From Aphanomyces cochlioides (lineage: Eukaryota > Oomycota > Saprolegniomycetes > Saprolegniales > Verrucalvaceae): a DNA stretch of 64,000 nucleotides. The notes below the pieces were generated by a model, which saw only the letters and a program-made list of their open reading frames with translations, was not told where the DNA came from and made no database searches. The DNA lies in assembly GCA_019828595.1 (NCBI GenBank), contig JAHQRK010000008.1:868001-932000 (forward strand), read 5' to 3'. How positions within the stretch are numbered: position 1 is the first letter of the stretch; the number at the start of each line of letters is the position of its first letter. A program made the translations under genes and the position numbers. This document shows positions 49,501 to 57,642 of this stretch, one piece after another.

Positions 49501-51693
49501 CCTAGTGAAGGCAGTATGGGAACACATTTTGAATTCATTTCATCCGGAGAAGCAATATCAGTAGGGAATCCTATCGCCAATGTCAATGCATATGTCTTGG
49601 ATGATCTTCAGCGACTAGTACCAATCGGGGTGATTGGTGAATTGTATTTGGGTGGAGTATGCGTTTCGCCATCTTATATTAATTTGCCAGAAGAGACAGC
49701 GACGAGGTTTTTGGCAGATCCGTTTACCGGTGGTCGTATGTTCCGTACGGGCGATGTCGCCCGCCTGTTATCGAACGGCAAAATGGAAGTTTTGGGTCGT
49801 CAAGACAGCCAAGTGAAATTAAAGGGGTATCGAATTGAGTTGGATGAAGTAGCCGAAGCAATGATGCAACATCCTCGTGTGAAGAATGCAGCAGTTGTCT
49901 TCAAGTCAAAGAAGCACTTGGTCGGTTATTACTCTCCATCTTCCGTTGATTCAGCTGAATTGCGCCAAACTGTGGCATATATTTTGCCATCATATATGGT
50001 TCCCGATGTATGGATCGGGTTGGAAGACTTGCCACAAAACGCGAATGGTAAAATTGACCGAAAAGCACTTGAAGCCATGGAAATTCATCTTGAAATTGAT
50101 GCGTTAGAAACTGAAGCAGAAAAACAAATGGCAGAAATATGGGCAGAAGTGCTAAATGTACCTGTGACGCAAATTGGGCGAAATACTTCGTTCACATCAC
50201 TTGGCGGAGACTCTGTTTCGATAGTAAAAATTGTCAGTTCGTGTCGCCGAGCGGGAATATCTCTTTCTGTGGCTCAAATTCTCAATGAATCAGTTCTTTG
50301 GCAAGTGGCTGCGATTGCATCGAAGACTAGGAAATATGCTGTCCAACCAAAGGTGGAAGTGGATGAGTCAATTGTGCGTGAGATCGAGTCCTCATGGTCG
50401 ACGAAGCTCCATGTGAAGGATTTCGCTGTTTATCCCGTCACAGGGACACAAGCTGATATGCTCCAAATGTCTAAACTGTCATCGTCATTGTATACGATTC
50501 AATCGACGTTGAAACTTTCCGAAGATATGACAGCAAATGATGTCTGTGGTGCATTTAAAACACTTTTGAATTCCCACGAAATTCTGCGGACAACATTTGC
50601 CGAAGTTGGATCAGAAATGTACCAAGTAATTCGAAGTGATGCTGACGATTTTGAGATGCCAATGACGACTGTTGAGACTCTGAACACGTACCTTGCTAAT
50701 GACTTGGCACGTGGTTTTACATTCGGCGAGAAGTATTTTGTGCGATTTGCAGTTATTACTGAAAGCTGCAATCGCGAGCATACAGCTGTCTTTACAATGC
50801 ACCACACTTTGTACGATGGATGGTCCTACGGCATGATCATGCAAGATTTTTGGCATGCTTTCATCCACAAATCAGTTCCATCTCGACCCGTCTTCCGGTC
50901 AGTTGTCGACTATGTGGAGGCAGATGCGTCGGCAGCAGAACAGTTTTGGCGAGCATATATGGCCCCCGTGCAACCCGTAGAGCCAATCGTCTTCCCTGAG
51001 GTGCAAGACGCTTTGGATGCTAAGGGTGACTTAATCCTTTCAGTCGACCACGACACAATTTTGAGGTCTGCCAAATTGATTGGCGTGCCTTTGACGATTA
51101 TCCTGCAATACGCTTGGGCTGCCACTTGGCGAAAATATAGCAAACGAAATGCTATTGCTTTTGTTCAAACCATGGCCAACAGAACGCTTCCCGTACCTGA
51201 CGCTGACAAGATTATTGGGCCACTCATGAATGAGTCGCCATTTCGTATTCGCTTTGACGATGATTCAATGCCTATAGCGACCCAGCTGCGTGTTTTGTAC
51301 CGTGAGGAAGCAAAACTCACGGCGCACTCGCATACGAGCCCATCGAGGATAGAAACCTGGTGTGGTACACCGCCTGGTCGTACCTTGTGCGATACTCGAT
51401 TTGTCTATCAGAATTTCCCACGCATGGAGAACTCAACATCCAGTGAAACTCCTCAATTCCAAGTCACCACTCGCAACAAAGAGCTTCTTCAGTCTGTCGG
51501 AATTGACACTGCAGCGGTCGAGGCTTCTCAGCAATCTCAATTTACTTACATGATTGGAATTGAGTTGAATGGCAACAATATCGTCGCCAAAGGTGTGCAT
51601 GACCCAGCCAAGATGAGTCCAAGCCAAGCCCAAGGAATTTTAAGCGAATTTGACAAGACTCTGCTTGACATTTTAGCAGCCACAAAGGCGTAG
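17984..51693 (+). CDS. Giant nine-module nonribosomal peptide synthetase (15 introns; 1-nt frame break in module 6)
   Basis: This enzyme would activate nine amino acids as adenylates, load them on carrier-domain phosphopantetheine arms and condense them into a peptide. The start is ATG at 17984 (A at -3, G at +4, MDPSAAS). The frame leaves and re-enters at GT...AG introns: 18928-18970, 21737-21783, 22944-22986, 23441-23481, 26284-26334, 27483-27525, 27983-28022, 31098-31140, 34201-34250, 37062-37112, 38261-38303, 38761-38800, 41875-41917, 44978-45027 and 48094-48143 (678 nt in total). The spliced length is one base short of a multiple of three, which independently agrees with the single missing C at 39365-39367. 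Counting that base gives about 11,010 codons. The domain order is C*ATE-CATE-CAT-CAT-CATE-CAT-CAT-CAT-CAT-C. All nine carrier domains keep LGGDS(I/V)S. There is no thioesterase or reductase. If the frame break is real, the protein stops in module 6 and the gene is a pseudogene; if it is an assembly error, the gene is intact. Confidence 0.9.
22541..27070 (+). other. NRPS module 2: C, A2, T2, E2
   Basis: The condensation domain follows an epimerase and carries THHSIIDGW. It has an extra phase-1 intron just before that motif. A2 (about 23960-25400) gives the pocket D-V-W-M-A-G-C-I-T-K with FDVCQWEIW and CYGPSEC. T2 has LGGDSIS near 25530. E2 (about 25690-27060) has LHHSITDLVSWRIL, EGHGRE, VGWFTCEYP and FNYMG. 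Residue 2 is therefore predicted to be D. E2 is the parent or sibling of E5, see the duplication entries. Confidence 0.85.
27071..30230 (+). other. NRPS module 3: C, A3, T3
   Basis: The condensation domain after E2 has QHHSLVDGW and the two introns typical of the post-epimerase class in this gene. A3 (about 28540-29990) has FDVCQWEIW, IGGES and CYGPSEC, with pocket D-V-W-L-T-G-C-I-A-K. T3 has LGGDSIS near 30100. There is no epimerase. This module is duplicated as module 6. Confidence 0.85.
30231..33330 (+). other. NRPS module 4: C, A4, T4
   Basis: The condensation domain has IHHALYDGW and one phase-2 intron after GAER. A4 (about 31640-33080) has FDGFQWDMW, VGGES and CYGPSEC, with pocket D-G-W-S-G-G-C-M-V-K. 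T4 has LGGDSIS near 33190. The outer scaffold of A4 is the template for A7, A8 and A9. Confidence 0.85.
33331..37850 (+). other. NRPS module 5: C, A5, T5, E5
   Basis: The condensation domain has LHHALYDGW. A5 (about 34750-36200) is unlike its neighbours: FDMCQWDVW, TAGEA and GYGPCETCIC, with pocket D-M-W-T-A-A-G-I-C-K. Seven of ten positions match the known phenylalanine code of GrsA (D-A-W-T-I-A-A-I-C-K), so an aromatic residue is a weak guess. The A10 motif reads NNKVDRMTL instead of NGKxDxxAL, but the Lys is kept. T5 has LGGDSIS near 36315. E5 has LHHTITDLVSWRIL and EGHGRE, so residue 5 should be D. Confidence 0.85.
37851..41005 (+). other. NRPS module 6: C, A6 (frame-broken), T6, a copy of module 3
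   Basis: This is a near-identical copy of module 3, offset by 10,778 then 10,777 bases. The offset changes because one C is missing from a CCCC run (28587-28590 in module 3, 39365-39367 here). The frame then reads into TGA at 39372-39374, at the start of the adenylation domain, while the downstream frame stays fully open. The pocket residues are identical to A3. Confidence 0.9.
41006..44110 (+). other. NRPS module 7: C, A7, T7
   Basis: The condensation and carrier parts copy module 4. A7 keeps the A4 scaffold but has FDGFQSDMW (Ser at the third code position), VAGES, CYGPSEGSMG and a THYETIYPDNAITIGNPF patch. The pocket reads D-G-S-T-G-A-C-M-G-K, identical to A9. Confidence 0.85.
42391..49862 (+). 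repeat. Tandem 3116-bp A-T-C repeat units (modules 7-9)
   Basis: The marker CAGCAACACG followed by TGGTATCCACG begins units at 42391, 45507 and 48623, exactly 3116 bases apart. It also occurs at 31614, in module 4. The third unit is partial and diverges after about 49862. Each full unit holds A, T and the following C domain with its intron, so one crossover adds or removes a whole module. Confidence 0.9.
44111..47215 (+). other. NRPS module 8: chimera of module 5 C and module 4-type A, T
   Basis: The second half of the condensation domain copies module 5 up to SATRG; the sequence then switches to the A4 type (IHADLPFSLLHH). A8 has FDGFQWDMW like A4, but VAGES and CYGPSEGSMG like A7. The pocket reads D-G-W-T-G-A-C-M-G-K. 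T8 has LGGDSIS. Confidence 0.85.
47216..50335 (+). other. NRPS module 9: C, A9, T9
   Basis: This repeats module 8 at a 3116-bp offset up to about 49862, then turns into unique sequence (from the MMQHPRV stretch through NGKIDRKAL to LGGDSVS near 50204). A9 has the FDGFQSDMW form, with pocket D-G-S-T-G-A-C-M-G-K. The carrier domain is the only one with LGGDSVS. Confidence 0.85.
50336..51693 (+). other. Terminal condensation-like domain of the NRPS
   Basis: The protein ends with a full condensation domain (MHHTLYDGW at about 50800-50826) and no thioesterase. In fungal synthetases a terminal C domain can release the peptide by macrocyclisation (family knowledge), so a cyclic product is a reasonable inference. 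Unlike all other C domains here it has no intron at the conserved site; the equivalent place reads PVPDADKIIGPL without interruption. The stop is TAG at 51691-51693. Confidence 0.8.
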
Positions 51694-52143
51694 CACGATT
51701 GCTAAAAATTACTAGTAATGTATATTAGATTTAATGAAATTGTGCAGGGGGCAACCGAGCTTAACGATCTCAAAGCTCTAGTTTGCAATATCATAGAAGA
51801 AACGTTTCGCACTCAATTTCAACTATGCTATATCCATCACCAATTACTCTTTGATAAATTCTGTCCATCAGTGTAGCCCAGTGCAGAGGAAGCATCAGGA
51901 ATTTCTGGAGATACGTTGGAGAGCAAGGAGAATTGTCATATCCGTTTGTCAACCTTGATCATGAGAAGAATCATACGGATAATAACACAGCTATCCGGTT
52001 ATAAACGTCAATTAATCCGGATAAGATTAATTATGCGGATATTCAGGATATCCGGATCTTTTATCCGGATAATTGCTTAATTTTTGGCACCAATCAAAAT
52101 GCTCGAAAAACTTATTGGTGGTCATTTTTGGTCAAAGGCAGGT
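51694..52143. other. Intergenic region with ATCCGGAT repeats
   Basis: Between the NRPS stop and the L1 start there is no gene. From about 51970 to 52072 the word TCCGGAT or a near form recurs several times in both orientations (for example TATCCGGATCTTTTATCCGGAT). The same word occurs near 10210 and 12220, so it may mark a small repeat family. Confidence 0.4.
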
Positions 52144-53214
52144 ATGGCGCTACTCGTTCGATGCCGCGCGACTTTGGCCAACCGTGGCATGCAAATCCGG
52201 TCGATTGCGTTGGCGACACGTTTTCCTGAGACGGCATTTGAAATCAAGTCGAATGAAGTGAAAAAGGTGAAATGCCTAGTTTGTTGTTGATGACTGATGC
52301 TCGCGATACGATGTAGCCCTTGTTGAGTCTACCTGATGCCTTGACGCTTTGCAAACAGCACGCTGTGCGCAAGTTTGATGAAGTACTATCGAGCTTGTAG
52401 TTGTTTCTAGACTGCTTGTTTCTGTATGTAGACTGTCGATATCGTTGTCGAACTCGGTGTGGACCCTCGCAAGCCGAACCAGAGCGTCCGAGGGGTAGTG
52501 ACGCTTCCCAACGGCACGGGCAAAGTTGTGCGTGTTGCTGTGTTCGCCAAGGGCGATAAAGCAGGTACAGTGAGATTGTTGATTCTGGTTAATATGCTAT
52601 GCTGTAGACGAAGCTCGGGCCGCTGGCGCAACCATCGTTGGCGCAGAAGATTTGCTTGCAGACATCCAAGCCGGCAAGATTGACTTTGACCGATGCGTCG
52701 CTACGCCCGATATGATGGGTTTGGTTGGTCGTGTTGCTCGAGTATGTTTGGCTGGTCGTTATTTTGTCCTAAGTTAATTGACAGGTCTTGGGTCCCCGTG
52801 GATTGATGCCAAATCCCAAGCTCGGCACAGTCACGCAAGACGTCACAGCTGCCATCCAGGTACAGATAAATCACCACTAAGGACGGGATCCTCATCACAA
52901 CGATAGGCGGCCAAGGGCGGTCAAGTGGAATTCCGCGCTGAAAAGAAGGGTATTGTGCATGCTGGCGTTGGCAAAGTCAGCTTTTCAGACGAAGCCTTGG
53001 TCGAAAACATTCGAGCCTTCATGGTATATACTATTGTATGGTAGTTGTTGTGGCTCAATTTATTTTCCAGGTGGCTATCGGTGAAGCCAAGCCTGAAGGC
53101 GCCAAGGGTAAATACATCAAGGCTTGCCACTTGAGCAGCACGATGGGCCCTGGCATCCGCTTAGAATCTCGTTTCTTGGACCCATCGTCGCCTCACTTTA
53201 TGCGATTTAATTAA
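52144..53214 (+). CDS. Mitochondrial large-subunit ribosomal protein L1 (uL1m)
   Basis: The protein would bind 23S-type rRNA at the L1 stalk of the mitochondrial ribosome. I chose ATG 52144 because it gives an Arg-rich, acid-poor leader ([19 protein letters not shown]), as expected of a mitochondrial presequence. Six introns (52267-52316, 52383-52431, 52565-52607, 52742-52784, 52860-52906, 53024-53070) join a continuous L1 protein. It carries [25 protein letters not shown], the box [15 protein letters not shown], then [10 protein letters not shown] and GIVHAGVGK. The stop is TAA at 53212. The bacterial-type sequence plus the leader argues for the organellar form and not cytosolic uL1. Confidence 0.9.
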
Positions 53215-53645
53215 ATGATCGCGCTGTGCACTACATGACATCTTTTCCAGGACTATCTTCCAACACCTGGTCATCGAAGCACAGTCATTTCTTAGCGCTT
53301 CCAGGAGCAAAATTGCATTCAGTTCGGTGAAAACTCAGGAAGGCTTAAGTTCCGCTTGCTTGTCCAAATTGCCATCAACCACCGCAAAGAGGCAATACTC
53401 GCACTCACGTAGCTCATATTCCCCATCATTTACAATCAGTGGCAAGCAATGACAACCACGAAGAGTGGCAAATTTCCCTCTTTTCCTTCATGCCTAAGCC
53501 CTCACAGCGTCGGTACAACGAACGGGAATACAAGCACTGCACCGCACAGGGGTCGTCGGTCCTTGGGCATTCACAGGGGGGATGGGGGGCAATTTACAGT
53601 CTGCCATAAGTGCCGTGTATTTCAACCAATGGCATATTTGAAATC
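53215..53645. other. Intergenic, no gene seen
   Basis: Open frames here are short and without motifs. The sequence must hold the L1 3' end and the promoter of the phosphatase gene, but I recognise no specific site. Confidence 0.4.
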
Positions 53646-54686
53646 ATGGATTCAACGACGACGTCGGCATCGATCGATGTGATTGCGCTGTTGTCAGCTT
53701 GCGTCCATCTTGGCGCTTTTGCCGGCCAAGCAATTCGTGACGTCGTAGCATCTGGTGAATCTCTTGGTATCGTGAACAAAGCCGACGGAAGCGTCGTGGC
53801 GTTTGATCCACAAACGGTACGCCAAGATTTCGACGTCGATAACATTGCCTTTGACAATAGATTGCCGATACGCGAGCGCAGCAGCGCATTGTGGAATCTC
53901 TCAGGCGACATTTTGGCCCAGGTCTAGTCATCGTGGGCGAAGAAGGACAACTCGATCCACCAGCAGCAGAGGACATCTTGCACCATCCGTCGACGGATTT
54001 ACTACCGTTTCCTCCCACCCCAGTCGATTTGAACCAAGACCTCGTCGTGTGGATTGATCCACTCGATGGCACGCGTAAATTCACTGAAAAAGTCTACGAC
54101 GACGTCTCAGTATTGCTCGGCATTTCGTATCAAGGTCGTCCCCTCGCTGGTACATTAGTCCTCCGGTGACCTTCAGTGAATTTACGTCCTAGGCGTCATG
54201 CATCAGCCATTTACTGGCCCCTTTGGCACGACATACTTTGGGGGCCCCGCTGTCAATGGCGTATTCCAGTGCCAATTGGGCTCAGACGCTCCAACGAGAT
54301 GGAACTTTTCACAACTGCAAAAGCCACCGCCGCCTTCAAGACCCAAACAAATCGTGGGCGTCTCTGAGAGCCCTTGCCAATTCGTCGACCGAATATTGCC
54401 GTCATTAGACATGCAAATTGTCGCGAAAGGATCCACCGGAAGACTGCTCTTGGATGTTGTCCTCGGTGACGTGGACGTGTACTACCGCTACGTTCATCGC
54501 ACGAAGCGATGGGATACATGCGTCGGCGAAGCGTTTTTGAGCGTCTTTGGTGGTCGGTTGGCCGATCGATTCGGTCAATTGTACGACTACAACGCGACGA
54601 CAAACCACGACAACGTGAGTGGGGTTGTCGCGGCGCTGGATCCAGCTCTCTTGGCTGTTGTTGTCGAGAAAACCCACCTTGAATAA
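53646..54686 (+). CDS. BPNT1-like phosphatase (inositol monophosphatase superfamily)
   Basis: Members of this family remove the 3'-phosphate from PAP/PAPS or dephosphorylate inositol phosphates, and depend on Mg. Two introns (53817-53860 and 54150-54192) restore one frame from ATG 53646 to TAA 54686. Visible landmarks in order are VNKADGSVV, then after intron 1 IADTRAQQR, the metal-binding GEE (IVGEEGQ), the signature WIDPLDGTRKF, AGVMHQPF across intron 2, and KRWDTCVGEAFLSVFGG near the C-terminus. The WDxCxxEA and HQPF motifs favour the BPNT1 branch over simple inositol monophosphatase. Length is about 317 residues, normal for the family. I cannot decide the exact substrate. Confidence 0.85.
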
Positions 54687-54883
54687 GCGAGACAGAGTGC
54701 ATGGACTCGTCAACGTTAAAAGCTAGATAAAAACTTGCAAGTAATCCAAGTGTAGTCCAACTACTTCATCCTCGACTGCATTCGAGGGTTAAATGCGGTG
54801 GCGCGTCCATTCTCCACGGTTGACATGGCCATTTTGAGCTAGTCGCCTACAAATACACTGGTAAATCAGCATTTCTGTCGACA

Positions 54884-55938
54884 CTACTCGGTCCAAATTG
54901 TCGCTTGGGCTTGGAAATCGTCGGTGAAGACACTCGAGACCAAACCAAAGCGTTGCGCAGTGTCCGCGGTGATCTTTTCACCCAGATAGAGCAGTGTATT
55001 CGCATGGATTGGTCCCATCTTTTTGAAAAGCGCATCCGGCGTTGGAAATGCCGATCCAAGGGGAATTTCAAACGTTGCGCGCGCATGCGCAAAGACAAAA
55101 TCGCTCAGACTTGCAACAGCGACTAGAAAAAATCGGTCCGCTGTTGAATAGTGCACTGTAGAATCAAATACCAGTCAAGCCACTTGCAGCGGCTGGAACG
55201 ACCGTCACAATAGGCTTTGGGAACGTTGCAATTGTCTCGACCAGAGTTTTTGTTGACGCTTCATTGTCTAGATATGGAAACATAAAGTTGTTCTGGTCGT
55301 TCTAGCCGTCATACCGCTTGATAAAGCACTTGGAGGCTCTAGGACGATGACTTTCACGTCAAATTTGGACGCTGCTGACTGAAAAGCAGCAGTAAGCACG
55401 TTGACAGTCAATGAGTCCATGGCGGCAGAGGACCACGACAACTTGACAACACCATTCCTAGCAACATGATGAGCGTTTTCGACTTACGTCGAATAAAAAA
55501 TTCGTACGCAGCGGTCGTTTGAAGAGGGGAGGCAGCCTTTGTCGATGATGCAGTGGTTGTCGTTGTCGTTGTACTTTTCGCAGCGAGCGCATCGATGAAG
55601 TCGCAATACTTTTTCATGGCGTCGTCTTGACTTAACGAGCCCAACTTGGTCCACGCTTCCCATTTCGCTTTCCCCTGGTACAGATTAAGGATCGATCGAA
55701 GATTCTAGTGGAATTGACGTACGACAAAGTCGAACATGCCTGGCTTGGGCTGTGTGCACGGTCCTTCCGTCGCTTGCTTGAAGAGCGCATACATCTCCAG
55801 CTTGGTCTGGTTGTCTTCTAGCTTGGGCAGGGTCTTTCCAAGCGCAATTTTTTCTTCAAACAAGGATTGAATCGCTGGAGACGACGAGAAAACACGGGCG
55901 ATCCACTTGCCATGTTGGAGACGAGCAATACCGAGCAT
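54884..55938 (-). CDS. Acyl-CoA-binding / enoyl-CoA delta-isomerase fusion (ECI2-like)
   Basis: The protein would shift cis/trans-3-enoyl-CoA to trans-2-enoyl-CoA in the oxidation of unsaturated fatty acids, with an N-terminal acyl-CoA-binding domain holding the substrate. The minus-strand ATG at 55938 opens a basic leader (MLGIARLQHGKWIARVF), suggesting a mitochondrion. The ACBP part reads KLEMYALFKQATEG, then across intron 55722-55675 KAKWEAWTKLG. A Thr/Ser/Ala linker follows, then the crotonase part: VVKLSWSSAAMDSLTVNVL, FPKPIVTVVPAA, SLSDFVFAHARATFEIPLG and YLGEKITADTAQRFGLVS. At least two more introns are needed; the junction near 55155-55175 (after AAASGLTG) did not resolve cleanly. The C-terminus ends soon after QAQATIWTE, shorter than usual. 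Confidence 0.8.
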
Positions 55939-56867
55939 CTTCAAAAAATTGACTTGTTTACTGTAATTGACCTGAATATCAACAGAAATGCAGCTTTATA
56001 TATAAAGTCGTCCACACGGGATGACAATACAAAATACAGTGCAAATGCTCATGAATCTTGCAGCTCGAGCGGACGATCTGTTGCTTCCTCAAGAGCAAAC
56101 TGCAAAGTGCCGCATGCAAACCTCACACTGCTCAATTGTCCACAATGACCTATTGAACTTTTGGACTCCTCGATGGTGTCGTCAAATGTCACAACGGCGA
56201 ATTGCCCATTCTTTGATTCGATTCATCAGCGATACAGCCCCATCCCAGCATAACCAGTGCTTGCATTAGGGAACGATCAAGGCGAACAAAGTCGTCGACT
56301 TGCCATCAACAAAGACCTGTCGATTCGAAGTTGCTCTTATGACTGGATTGATGGTGACCTTGGTGGTACAATCTCCTAAATTGTTTATACTCTTTCATTT
56401 ATCCATTTCCAAAGGTATTTATTTATATAAACTTTGTATAAATAGACTGATTTAACTCTATCAAATTATAATCAAAATATGAATTTTAAAAGGGTATGTA
56501 TTGTAAGAGATTCTGAATGGCTGTCTTGTGTTTCTTTGGACTTCTCGATGGTGTCGACGACTACGGCTATATGAGAACTTGCAGCGGCACTCATTGAAAA
56601 GTTGCAGGACAAGTCGAGCTGGACGTTGTAAAGCCGATGCATCTAATGCGAACGTTCCTACGACGGCGTTGATGCAAGAGATGCTTCGGTATTGTATTCA
56701 ATGCGCGACGGCAGCGTTGCTTGTGGCTCAAGCGACAAGCTCGAAAGCGTTGCAAATGGATATCCAGGTAGACAAGACGCTCTAGTGAGGATGTTGCGCC
56801 TCTGAGCAGTCATTGTCTGTTCGTTCCAATTTCGCCTTATCGAGTATTTCAGTTTGCAATTTTCCGC
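55939..56867. other. Intergenic or decayed sequence
   Basis: No gene is supported. The phrase GGACTCCTCGATGGTGTCG at 56163 recurs as GGACTTCTCGATGGTGTCG at 56538, each in a similar setting, so this may contain a duplicated and decayed exon. The middle (56380-56500) is strongly AT-rich. Confidence 0.35.
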
Positions 56868-57546
56868 ATGCAAGTCAAGTCATTGGTGTGGTTGGGCCTC
56901 TCTGCCGTTGCTGTCGTCGTCCATGTTGTGTGTGCGCAACTCGGACTGTACCAACAATTGCTGCTCGATCGAGTATTCGACATCTGATGGCAAGTGCAAG
57001 TGCACGCCAGGATCGACGAAATGCACGGGCAACGAGACTGCCATCAAAGCTGCTGCGACGACTGCCGCGCCGTCGAATAAAACCAACACCACAAGCGGCA
57101 CGAAACCGGAATGGGAATTCTGCGCTGTGAATGCAGAGTGTGCCAACAATTGCTGCTCCAACGAATACTCGACGTCGGATGGCGAGTTCAAATGCACGCC
57201 TGGTGGCACCAAATGCACAGGCGACATTGGTGTGAAAACAAACTCGACTGTGAACGGCACGGTACCAAGCAATTCAACGGTTCGCTTGGCTCTTGATGGC
57301 GACACGTGTACTGCCAGCGTGCAGTGCCAGAGCAACTGCTGCTCGAGTGAAAAGTCCACGGACAAAAGCCTGATCTGTATTGCATCAGGCCAGCAATGCC
57401 AAAGCAATACAATTACAACGCCGCCCCCGACGACGACGACGAGCACGACTGTAAAACCAACAACGCCAGTGCCAACGTCTGCTTCAATTGGCAATGCACT
57501 GGCATCGATCTCTACCGTCGTGGCTGTCGTTGTTGCTACAATGTAA
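56868..57546 (+). CDS. Secreted cysteine-rich three-repeat protein, probably GPI-anchored
   Basis: I do not recognise a named family. From ATG 56868 the first frame encodes a good signal peptide (MQVKSLVWLGLSAVAVVV, then HVVCAQ). The mature part is open in a different frame from about 56930 to TAA 57544. It has three repeats with the core CxxNCC: DCTNNCCSIEYSTSDG, ECANNCCSNEYSTSDG and QCQSNCCSSEKSTDKS. They are separated by Thr/Ser/Pro/Ala-rich, N-glycosylatable linkers. A Thr/Pro stalk and a hydrophobic end (ISTVVAVVVATM) suggest a GPI-anchor signal. No intron explains the frame change near 56930-56950, so it is a frameshift or a sequence error. The main open frame itself lacks a signal peptide. 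A cell-surface role is inference. Confidence 0.65.
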
Positions 57547-57642
57547 TGCGTTGAATTGTTCACTGTGCTTTTGTTGATTTGGAGTTTTCTTGAGAAGTGT
57601 AACCGACAGAACGGTTTCACCCATGCTCAGTTACATTTCGCC

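Noticed and set aside
17984..51693. Many 60-130 codon open frames on the minus strand and in other plus frames across the NRPS
   Set aside because: They are shadows of the coding frame: they recur at the same offsets in each duplicated module and lack any independent motif.
50336..51693. Thioesterase or reductase domain at the NRPS C-terminus
   Set aside because: No GxSxG or Rossmann motif is present; the whole tail aligns with a condensation domain (HHTLYDGW).
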